64,000 bases of DNA. Origin: Myxococcus sp. CA023. Lineage in GTDB: Bacteria > Myxococcota > Myxococcia > Myxococcales > Myxococcaceae. How positions within the stretch are numbered: position 1 is the stretch's first letter; each line of letters starts with the position of its first letter. Below the pieces are notes generated by a model. It did not search any database. It had not been told where the DNA came from and saw only the letters and a program-made list of their open reading frames with translations. The stretch lies in NCBI RefSeq assembly GCF_010998615.1, contig NZ_JAAEAH010000003.1, positions 62,001-126,000 on the forward strand, given 5' to 3'. Shown piece after piece: positions 27,395-35,003 of the stretch. A program made the translations under genes and the position numbers.

Positions 27395-30300
27395 GTGCGT
27401 CCCCTCGTCATCATCAGCCTCTGCCTGGGTGTGGCCACCGCGGCACGCGCCGAATGGGACGTGACGGAGGTGCCGGGCATCGCCCGCACGGTGGACGTCT
27501 TCGCTCCGGGCAGCTACTCGGTGAGCACCTCGACGCAGACGGAGCTGTACGAGAACGGCGTCCAGTCCGTTGTCTTCCTGCACAGCGACGTCTTCGGCAC
27601 GTTCCTGTCTCCGATGGGCTGCTTCGCCGTCGTCGTGCGCCCGGGTGACGTCATCAGTCACCAGAACTGCCGTGCGGCTGGAAACATCATCCCCCCGGAC
27701 CCGGTCAACACCGTGGTGGGCATCCGGCGGGCGAAGCACACCCCGTCTGGTACGGGCTATGCCTCGGTGGGTCTCTCCGACGGTGGGCTCTCACTGCTGA
27801 CGGCGTCAGCGGGGCTCGCAGGCCCCACGCCCTGGACGCAGCTGAGTGCCGGTGCGGGCCTCCTGTCCTCCACGGACGTGCTGGGCGTGGTGGAGACATC
27901 GGATGGCGCGCCCCATGCGCTCTTCAGTGTCACCGGTGTCACCCGGACGGAGTTCCTCTGGTACACGCGGGACAGGCGCCAGGCGCAGATGGTCGTGCCG
28001 CCGGTGCTGACCAGCCAGTCCCCGCGCACGGTGGACCTCTTCGCCGGAAGTGGGCCGCATCCCATCGCGTTGTTCGGCAACTCAGACGGCCTGTTCCGCG
28101 GACAGCTGGACCCGGCCGGGACGACCTTCTCCACCGTGATGTTGCCCGACAGCATGCCTGTCAGCATCACCTCAGTGGACGTGAACACGGGCAACGGCAG
28201 CGTCCATGGCGAGGGCTTCGGCCTCGCGGTGGGCGTGGGCACCAACGGGGAGCCTGTGGTGCTGGGGGCCGTGCCCGCGAGCAGCGCGGACAACGCGGGG
28301 ACTCAGTGGCGGTTCCACCCGGCCTTCGAGGGCTCGGCGCTTCCGGGCGCTTCGCAGGCGACGCCGCTCGAGGTGTCGTGCATCGGCTCCTCGTTCTGCC
28401 TGTTCATCCTGGACCAGCCGGGCTTCAACGTCGTGACGTACTTCAACGCCCACGCTCCCGTGCTGGACGTGGGGCCCTCGCCCATCGTGGTGAACGAAAC
28501 GGGGACGGCGACGGCCCGGTTCTCCGCCACCGACGCCGACTTCGATGCGGTGCGCGTGTCGGTGGATGCATCGTCAGCGCCGGGCGCCGACCTGGTTGGC
28601 GTCAACATCGTCGAGCACCCCGACCAGCTCGACGTGACGCTCGTTTCGCAGCGGCCCGTCTGCAAGGACGAAGAGGGGCTCCTGCGGGTCTACGCCTCGG
28701 ACGGGCTCGCGTCCCACGACGTGCAGGCCACGGTGGCCTACCGGGTGGTGAACACCGAAGGGCCCGCGCAGCCCACGGTGTTGCCCTCACGGGAGTCGAC
28801 CACCGCGTCGGGAGCGTCGCGGGTGTTCACCGCGCAGCCGGCGAGCGAGGCCTGTCCGGCGGTGCGCTACGTCTGGTCTCCCGTCTCAGGACAGTCGGGC
28901 GCACCGCTGCTCTCCACCGATGGCGGCGCCCAGGCGACCTTCACGCCGCCGGAGGTGCTGTGCCAGGAGTCGGGTACCAGCTACGCGTACGAGGTCCGTG
29001 GCGTGGATGAAGGCGGCCTGACGTCCAGCTCCGCCGCCACCTTCACCGTGGACGTCGCGCCCTGGGGCCGGCCGCTGGTGCCCTTCGCCTCGGGCTGGGA
29101 GCGGACGCTCACGTCGGGCCCAGGGGCCAGCGTGGACGTGGTCCCCGATGCGCTGCACACCTGCGAGGGGACGTCCGGATTGCCGACCGTGGACACGGAG
29201 TGGCGGCTGAGCGCTTCCGGTTCGGGCATTCCCGACGGTGTTACTGTGAGGACCGCGGACGGAACGGCCGTCACGTTGCACTCGCCGGTGTCGAGCGAGC
29301 GCCTGCGCGTCGAGGCCGCGGAGTGCGCGCACGGGACGCTGGCCCTCACCGCCAGGAATCGCATTCCCGTCACCGGCGGTGGCACGCAGGACAGCGCTGA
29401 CGCCGAGCTCCGCGTTCGGGTGGAACCTTCCCTGGAGGACGTGGCCACGGGCAGCCTGGAGCTGGGCGTGGTGCCGTCGGGCGAAGGGCACGTGGACATC
29501 GCCCTGGACACGTCGCTGAACTGCGTGGACGCGCGCACGCTGAAGGCGCGGATGTTCCTGGAGACACTGGGCGGCGAGGCACTGGATTCGGCGGTGGTGC
29601 CGGTACCCGGGACGTGGCGCCCCGCGCTCCCGCGCTCCTGCACCGTCGAGTCCTACCGCGTGCGCGGCGAGCTCTTCGACGACAGTGAGGGGCCGGTGCG
29701 AGAGGGCGGCCGTGCCCAGGCGGAGATTCCCAACCAGCCCCTGCCGGCGCGGCTGGGAGCGCTCGAAGCCGGGGCGCTGGTGGCACGCTGTGGCGAAGGC
29801 GCGAGCGCCACGCTGACGCAGACGATTCCGGCCAATGCCTGCGGCGACGTAGCCATCTCCTGGTCCCAGGTGGCGGGGCCCGCGCTGTCAGAGGTTTCCC
29901 TGGCGGGTCCGAGCGTCATGGTGAGCACGCAAGAGACAGGGCTGGAGGCGCTGGTGGGCCAGGCCATCACCCTGCGCGTCCTCGCCGACGCGGGCGGCAG
30001 CAACACCGCGACCACGGATTACGTGCTGCCGATTACCTCCGAGCGCTTCGTGGACGTGCGCCACGCGATGGAGTCGCCCACGGCGTCGGAGAAGGGGCTG
30101 GTGGGCGTGGTGGTGGAGCTGCGCAACACCTCCGAGTGCGAGGTCGGCGGCCTCCACTACCTGGAGAATGTGGACGGGCTGGAGTGGGTGCCCGGCAGCG
30201 TGAAGCTGGACGGCGTCGCGGTGGAGGCGCAGGCGGTGGACGGTGGCTTCCGTGTGGAGGACATCCGGCTGCCCGCGCAGGGCACGCAGACGCTGACGTA

Positions 30301-30487
30301 CGTGGGCCGCTCGCCGCTGCTGTCCACGCCGCGGCTTGGCGGGGAGATGACCCTCAACGGCGTGCCCGTTTCGGGAGATGCCTCGGTGCCGCCTCCGACG
30401 TCGGGATGCGGCTGCTCCGGAGGTGGTTCGGGCGCGGCCGTCTTCGGGCTGGCGGCGCTGGCGCGGGTGCTGCGCCGCCGGAAGTAG
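27395..30487 (+). CDS. Large exported protein with MYXO-CTERM sorting tail
   Basis: The 1030-aa protein starts at GTG 27395 after an AGGAGC ribosome site. It has signal peptide VRPLVIISLCLGVATAARA, a propeller-like N-terminal half, PKD/Ig-like repeats (about 350-680) and a DUF11-like region (880-985: VVVELRNTSECEVGGLHYLENV). The C-terminal tail is a clear MYXO-CTERM: GCGCSGGGSG, hydrophobic AAVFGLAALARVL, then RRRK. MYXO-CTERM proteins are exported and anchored at the cell surface after cleavage near the Cys. It is the last gene of the four-gene surface run and converges on the REC-DUF4388 gene 8 nt away. Confidence 0.85.
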   Translation: MRPLVIISLCLGVATAARAEWDVTEVPGIARTVDVFAPGSYSVSTSTQTELYENGVQSVVFLHSDVFGTFLSPMGCFAVVVRPGDVISHQNCRAAGNIIPPDPVNTVVGIRRAKHTPSGTGYASVGLSDGGLSLLTASAGLAGPTPWTQLSAGAGLLSSTDVLGVVETSDGAPHALFSVTGVTRTEFLWYTRDRRQAQMVVPPVLTSQSPRTVDLFAGSGPHPIALFGNSDGLFRGQLDPAGTTFSTVMLPDSMPVSITSVDVNTGNGSVHGEGFGLAVGVGTNGEPVVLGAVPASSADNAGTQWRFHPAFEGSALPGASQATPLEVSCIGSSFCLFILDQPGFNVVTYFNAHAPVLDVGPSPIVVNETGTATARFSATDADFDAVRVSVDASSAPGADLVGVNIVEHPDQLDVTLVSQRPVCKDEEGLLRVYASDGLASHDVQATVAYRVVNTEGPAQPTVLPSRESTTASGASRVFTAQPASEACPAVRYVWSPVSGQSGAPLLSTDGGAQATFTPPEVLCQESGTSYAYEVRGVDEGGLTSSSAATFTVDVAPWGRPLVPFASGWERTLTSGPGASVDVVPDALHTCEGTSGLPTVDTEWRLSASGSGIPDGVTVRTADGTAVTLHSPVSSERLRVEAAECAHGTLALTARNRIPVTGGGTQDSADAELRVRVEPSLEDVATGSLELGVVPSGEGHVDIALDTSLNCVDARTLKARMFLETLGGEALDSAVVPVPGTWRPALPRSCTVESYRVRGELFDDSEGPVREGGRAQAEIPNQPLPARLGALEAGALVARCGEGASATLTQTIPANACGDVAISWSQVAGPALSEVSLAGPSVMVSTQETGLEALVGQAITLRVLADAGGSNTATTDYVLPITSERFVDVRHAMESPTASEKGLVGVVVELRNTSECEVGGLHYLENVDGLEWVPGSVKLDGVAVEAQAVDGGFRVEDIRLPAQGTQTLTYVGRSPLLSTPRLGGEMTLNGVPVSGDASVPPPTSGCGCSGGGSGAAVFGLAALARVLRRRK

Positions 30488-30495
30488 GGCGGCGG

Positions 30496-31869
30496 TTACA
30501 GCCCGAAGCTGATGCGGTGACGGCGGCTCGGCGTGTCGGGCCGGTCCTCCAGTACACCGAGGAGCTCCAGTCCCCGCAGCGTGGCCAGCGTCTGCCGCTC
30601 CGGCAGGTCGGTGAGGGCGAGCAGGTCCTCCACCGTCTTGCTGCCGTCCGCATACGCCAGCACCAGGGCCTGGGCCCCTTCGAGCTTCAGCTCGTGCAGG
30701 CCGTAGGGCGCATCGGCGGTGGGGAACAGCCGGCGCGAGCGCGGCATGTGCCGACGCAGCGTCACCAGCGTCTCCGTCTTCGCCACGCCCTCCAGCACCA
30801 GGTCACCGGGGAAGACGGACAGCTTCACCAGGTCCGTGCGGCGGGGGCGCATGGCACTGAAGCCGTAGCCGCCTTCCTTCCACGTGAAGGTGGACCAGAT
30901 GATCTCCTTCACCTGCTCCACCAGCAGCTGCTCTCGTTGGGCTGCGTCCATCAGGCCCATTCGCAGCATGGCCTCGCCGGTGCGCAGGCCGTGCTCCTTC
31001 GCGAACGCGGTGACCTCGGCGAGCCGGACCTCGGGCAGCACGCCCTGGCGGATGCAGAAGCGGCCGAAGCGCTCGGCGGCGAGGTTGGACGCGGCGTACA
31101 CGACGCGGCCGGACTCGAAGTAGACGACCTTGAGCACCTGGCCCTGCTGAAGCTTCAGCTCGCCGTGGTGGCGGGCCTCGTAATAGGCGTTGAGCAGCCG
31201 CGCGACGGTGGCGTCCCCCAGGACGCCGCCCAGGGACCAGTCGGGCAGCGCGCGCTTGGGCGGCGGCGGAGTCGAAGGCGCGGTGCTTTCGCTCCAGACC
31301 TGCTCGCGCCTGCCGAAGGGCAGGGGGAGGGCGTGCTCCGCGTCCGCGGGCTCTGGCAACGGGTCCGTACTGGGGACGACCTGCAGGGGCTCGGCGGCGT
31401 CGCCGGGCTCAGGGGGGAACTCTTCCAGCACGATGAGGTCCTCGGCATCGAGCAGCTCGTCCAGCAGCACGCTCTCCGCGATGGGCGGGGGAGCGCGGGG
31501 GGGAGGTGCGACGCCACCGGCCTGCTCCAGGGCCTCCATGACGGTGATGAGCTCGAACGGCTTCTCGAAGAAGGTCCGGGCGCCGTGGACCTGCACGGCC
31601 TCCTGGGCGAAACGGTCCCCTTTGTACACACCGCTGACGGCGATGGCGGGGATGCCATGGGCACGCAGCGCGGCCAGCACCTCGCTGCCCCGGATGTCCG
31701 GGAGCAGCAGGTCCACCAGGGCCGCGTCCCAGTGTTGTCCGGGGCCGAGCGACTCCAGCGCGGCCTCGCCGGTGGCCGCGGCCTTCGCGTCGTGTCCCCG
31801 GCTTTGCGCCAGGGCGACGATGAGGGAGGCCAGCTCGTGGTTGTCTTCGACGATGAGCAGTCGCGCCAT
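30496..31869 (-). CDS. Response regulator with DUF4388 (PATAN) output
   Basis: The 457-aa protein has a REC domain (2-118; acidic pocket VEDN, phosphoacceptor Asp53 in VDLLLPD, Lys103 in FEKPF). A Pro/acidic linker (120-205) leads to a DUF4388 domain (about 210-340: WSLGGVLGDATVARLLNAYYEARHHGELKL, VVYFESGRVVYAASNL). A helical C-terminal part contains PYGLHELKLEGAQALVLAYADG. DUF4388/PATAN modules mediate protein contacts in taxis, gliding and type IV pilus regulators. ATG 31869 gives the standard REC start; the frame continues open upstream but overlaps the divergent VOC gene. Confidence 0.88.
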   Translation of the reverse strand: MARLLIVEDNHELASLIVALAQSRGHDAKAAATGEAALESLGPGQHWDAALVDLLLPDIRGSEVLAALRAHGIPAIAVSGVYKGDRFAQEAVQVHGARTFFEKPFELITVMEALEQAGGVAPPPRAPPPIAESVLLDELLDAEDLIVLEEFPPEPGDAAEPLQVVPSTDPLPEPADAEHALPLPFGRREQVWSESTAPSTPPPPKRALPDWSLGGVLGDATVARLLNAYYEARHHGELKLQQGQVLKVVYFESGRVVYAASNLAAERFGRFCIRQGVLPEVRLAEVTAFAKEHGLRTGEAMLRMGLMDAAQREQLLVEQVKEIIWSTFTWKEGGYGFSAMRPRRTDLVKLSVFPGDLVLEGVAKTETLVTLRRHMPRSRRLFPTADAPYGLHELKLEGAQALVLAYADGSKTVEDLLALTDLPERQTLATLRGLELLGVLEDRPDTPSRRHRISFGL

Positions 31870-31896
31870 GGGCGCGCAGACCATAGCATCCGCGTC

Positions 31897-32283
31897 ATGG
31901 ACGTTCAGGGCTTCCACCACGTGGCCATCCAGGCGCGTGACATCGAGTGTGTCACGGGCTTCTACAGAGACCTGCTGGGCTTTCCGGAGTTGGCCCGCCA
32001 TCTCCGCCCGGATGGCTCCCTGCGGAGCATCTGGGTGGGCGTGCCCGGGGGCGGCTTCCTGGCCATCGAGGCGGCGGGCGGCGAGCCAGTCGCCACGCCG
32101 TTCCGCCACGAGGCGCCGGGCCTCCTGCTGCTGGCGTTCCGGATTCCGAAGGCCGCACGGGCGGGCGTGGTCGACACCTTCACCCGCGCGGGTGTGCCGC
32201 TGGAGCACGAGACGCGGTGGTCGGTGTACGTCCGGGACCCCGAAGGCAACCGCGTGGCGCTCAGTCATCACCCGGAGGACTAG
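31897..32283 (+). CDS. VOC (glyoxalase/dioxygenase) family protein
   Basis: The 128-aa protein has one beta-alpha-beta-beta-beta pair of the vicinal oxygen chelate fold: FHHVAIQARDIECVTGFYRDLLGFPEL at the N-terminus and SVYVRDPEGNRVALSHHPED at the C-terminus. His7 or His8 and the usual C-terminal Glu position could form the metal site. It could be a lyase, dioxygenase or binding protein; the substrate is unknown. The start codon lies 27 bp from the divergent REC-DUF4388 start, so their promoters overlap. Confidence 0.83.
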   Translation: MDVQGFHHVAIQARDIECVTGFYRDLLGFPELARHLRPDGSLRSIWVGVPGGGFLAIEAAGGEPVATPFRHEAPGLLLLAFRIPKAARAGVVDTFTRAGVPLEHETRWSVYVRDPEGNRVALSHHPED

Positions 32284-32348
32284 ACGCACCGTCCCACGGG
32301 TGCGGGTGTGCTTGCGGAGCGGGACGGGGCACGGCTACAAGCGGCCCC

Positions 32349-33632
32349 ATGCGCCTGGGTGAGCAGCTCCTGAAGGATGGTCTCGTTACCGCCGAGGGAC
32401 TCGAAGAAGCGCTCGAGGCCCAGGTGGTGCATGGCGGGCGGCTGGGAACGAACCTGGTGGAGCTGGGCCTGCTGTCGGAGGTGGACCTGGCGAAGGCGCT
32501 GGGGAAGGTCCACAACAGCGCGTTCGCGTCCGGGGAGATGGTTCCGGACCCCAAGGCGATGGAGCTGGTCTCCTCGAACCATGCGGACGACAAGGAGTAC
32601 CTGCCCATGCGGGTGGACGCGACGCGGCTGAGCATCGCCGTCGTGAACCCGCACGACTTCACGACGTTGGACGCGATTGCCTTCAAGACGGGCAAGCGCG
32701 TGGTGCCGGTGGTCATCCCCGAGTTCCGGATGAACCAGCTGCTGCGCCGTTACTGCAAGGCGTTCCGGCCGCTGCGCGCCATCGACATGAACGCGGTGCG
32801 GCCTCGTCCCTCGGCGGGCTCGCAGGCCGAGCTGGCCAAGGCCGCGGAGACGCCGCCAGATTTGATGAGCGAGGAGGAGTTCCAGTCCGTCTACGCCTCC
32901 GCCCTGCGCGGTGGCGCCGACTACGACGGGGACATGGGCGAGGAGGAAATCATCACCGGCGTGGAGGTGCTGGAGGCCGCGCCCGTGCCTCCGCCCGCGA
33001 CTGTCCGGCCGCAGGTGCCCGTGGCTCCGCCGCCGCCACCTCAGGCCATCGTCGTCCCACCGCAGATGGTTCAGCCCCCGGCGCCCGAGCTGGGCGGCAT
33101 GCCACCGCCTGTGCAGGTGCCGCGCGCACCGGAGCCGCCGCCGACGCCGCTGACCTTCGCGGAAGCGCAGGCGGAGCTGGCGCGCAGCTCGGACCGCGAG
33201 GACGTGGCGCACACGGTGCTGCGCTTCGCGCTGGGCAAGTGGAAGCGGAACCTGCTGCTGTCGGTGCAGGGCAGCCTCGTGACGGGCTGGCACGGCATGG
33301 GGGCGGGGGTTCGCGACGCGGTGGTGCGCCGCATCGGCGTGCCGCTGCGGGAGCAGAGCACCTTCCGGCTCGTGCGGGACACGCGCTCGCACTACATCGG
33401 GCCCGTCCGCCGTGATGCGGCCATGGGCGTGTTCTACAAGCTGCTGGGGGACGGGTTCCCGAAGACGGCCGTCATCCTCCCGCTGCTGGTGCGCGGCAAG
33501 GTCGTGCACTTGCTCTACGTGGACAACGGCCCGGACCAGCTCACTCCGCCCGACGTGGGCGAGCTGCTCATCCTCTCGCAGAGCGTGGGCCGCTCGTACG
33601 AGGCGATGATGCGGCGCCGCAAGAGCGCGTAG
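32349..33632 (+). CDS. GspE N-terminal-domain (MshEN-like) protein without ATPase
   Basis: The 427-aa protein begins with the MshEN/GspE-N domain (about 1-150: MRLGEQLLKDGLVTAEGLEEAL, ELGLLSEVDLAKALG, LSIAVVNPHDFTTLDAIAFKTGKRVVPVVI). In secretion and pilus ATPases this domain can bind c-di-GMP. A Pro-rich linker (205-275) leads to a GAF-like domain (280-420: AHTVLRFALGKWKRNLLLSVQGSLVTGW, VVHLLYVDNGPDQL). No Walker A or B motif is present, so it is not a secretion ATPase. A c-di-GMP-responsive adaptor is a reasonable guess. The start MRLGEQLL matches the family start exactly. Confidence 0.82.
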   Translation: MRLGEQLLKDGLVTAEGLEEALEAQVVHGGRLGTNLVELGLLSEVDLAKALGKVHNSAFASGEMVPDPKAMELVSSNHADDKEYLPMRVDATRLSIAVVNPHDFTTLDAIAFKTGKRVVPVVIPEFRMNQLLRRYCKAFRPLRAIDMNAVRPRPSAGSQAELAKAAETPPDLMSEEEFQSVYASALRGGADYDGDMGEEEIITGVEVLEAAPVPPPATVRPQVPVAPPPPPQAIVVPPQMVQPPAPELGGMPPPVQVPRAPEPPPTPLTFAEAQAELARSSDREDVAHTVLRFALGKWKRNLLLSVQGSLVTGWHGMGAGVRDAVVRRIGVPLREQSTFRLVRDTRSHYIGPVRRDAAMGVFYKLLGDGFPKTAVILPLLVRGKVVHLLYVDNGPDQLTPPDVGELLILSQSVGRSYEAMMRRRKSA

Positions 33633-33659
33633 GACGTCGCGCGCTCGCGGCGGAATGGC

Positions 33660-34919
33660 TCAGGTGGACAGCTCCTCCACCTGGAACGTCATGCCCGCGC
33701 GGCGCAGCCGCTCCACCAGTCGCATGCCCATGGCGGAGGCCGGCGTGAGCACGCCGCCCGTCGTCGGATTGTCGTCGAAGGCGAGGCACAGCGCGGACTC
33801 GGCGAGCATCCGTGAGGTGGCCGCGTAGCCCGGGTCTCCCTGCGCCGCCACCTTGCCCTTCAGCCGCACCTGCTTGCCCGTGCGGGGTGAGGTGCCTTCG
33901 CCGCGAAGCTGCGCGACGAAGAAGCCTTTCTCCCGGGCCTCCGGAGACGGGCCTTCACCCGGCGCGGGCAGGACCTTCTTCTCCAGCCGCGTGCGCAGGG
34001 GCTTCACCTGCATCGCGGCGACAAGGCCTCCCAGGCCCGCGGTGACGCCCGTGGCGCGCAGCAGGCCCTTGGGCCCGGCGCCGTAGCTGGCGACCTCCGC
34101 GTACCGGAAGTTCTCTCCCCACGGGTGACCGAGCAGCGCGTTGCTGCGCCGGACGACACGCGTGTTTACGGTCGCCATGAAGAACGGGCCGGTCCACTGG
34201 CCCAGCTCCTGGCTGTAGTGGACGCCCAGCTCGTCCTTGGACTCGGGCCGCCAGCGGCCTGGGACGGGGTCCAGCGCATGCGGGTGGGCCATGATTCGCC
34301 GCACCGAACGGTCCGTCGAAGCTTCCTCCAGGACCTGCACCATGCTGGCCGCCGTGCCGCCACTGGCTCCGCCACGCATGGGGCCCATGTAGAGGCGAAC
34401 GGCGTCCAGGTGGCCGCCGTGGCGCTCCCGCATGTGCTCCTGCATCATCCACACGCCCAGGTCCGACGGAATCGAGTCGAAGCCACAGGTGTGGACGATG
34501 CGTGCGCCGCTCTGCCGCGCCTGCTCGTGGTGGGCGTCAATCATCCGCCGCATCCACTGCACTTCACCCGTCAGGTCGCAGTAGCTGACGCCGGCCCGAA
34601 CGCACGCTGCGACGAGCTCGCTGCCGTAACGTGCGTAGGGGCCCACCGTGGTGCAGACCACGCGGGTGCGAGGGACCAGGGCATCGAGCGACGCGGCGTC
34701 GCGTGCATCCGCGACGAGCAGCGGTAGCTCCGCGAAGGAGGGCGCAATCGCCGCCAGCCCCTGCCGAACCTTCTCCAGCTTGCCGAGGTCGCGTCCCGCC
34801 AGGGCCCACCGTGCGCGGTGGCTGTCCTGGGTCCTGGCGAGATATTCGGCGACCAGGCGCCCGGTGAAGCCGGTGGCGCCCCAGGCGATGATGTCGAACT
34901 CCGTGGCGGAGGTGTTCAT
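33660..34919 (-). CDS. Saccharopine dehydrogenase-like / trans-acting enoyl reductase family protein
   Basis: The 419-aa protein starts best at ATG 34919 (MNTSATEFDIIAWGATGFTGRL). The Rossmann motif GATGFTG near residue 15 binds NAD(P). Other features are VCTTVGPYARYGSELVAACVRAGVSYCDLTGE and HTCGFDSIPSDLGVWMM, shared with mycobacterial Rv2449c/trans-acting enoyl reductases and human SCCPDH. These act on lipids or polyketides in mycobacteria; true lysine-pathway saccharopine dehydrogenase is less likely. It is monocistronic, and no PKS gene is adjacent. Confidence 0.85.
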   Translation of the reverse strand: MNTSATEFDIIAWGATGFTGRLVAEYLARTQDSHRARWALAGRDLGKLEKVRQGLAAIAPSFAELPLLVADARDAASLDALVPRTRVVCTTVGPYARYGSELVAACVRAGVSYCDLTGEVQWMRRMIDAHHEQARQSGARIVHTCGFDSIPSDLGVWMMQEHMRERHGGHLDAVRLYMGPMRGGASGGTAASMVQVLEEASTDRSVRRIMAHPHALDPVPGRWRPESKDELGVHYSQELGQWTGPFFMATVNTRVVRRSNALLGHPWGENFRYAEVASYGAGPKGLLRATGVTAGLGGLVAAMQVKPLRTRLEKKVLPAPGEGPSPEAREKGFFVAQLRGEGTSPRTGKQVRLKGKVAAQGDPGYAATSRMLAESALCLAFDDNPTTGGVLTPASAMGMRLVERLRRAGMTFQVEELST

Positions 34920-35003
34920 GGGCGCGCGAGTCTGGTCGCGCCCCGAAGGCACCGCAACCGCGGCGTGAAACGAGTGTTCACGTCGCGGAAATTGCCACGC
35001 CGG

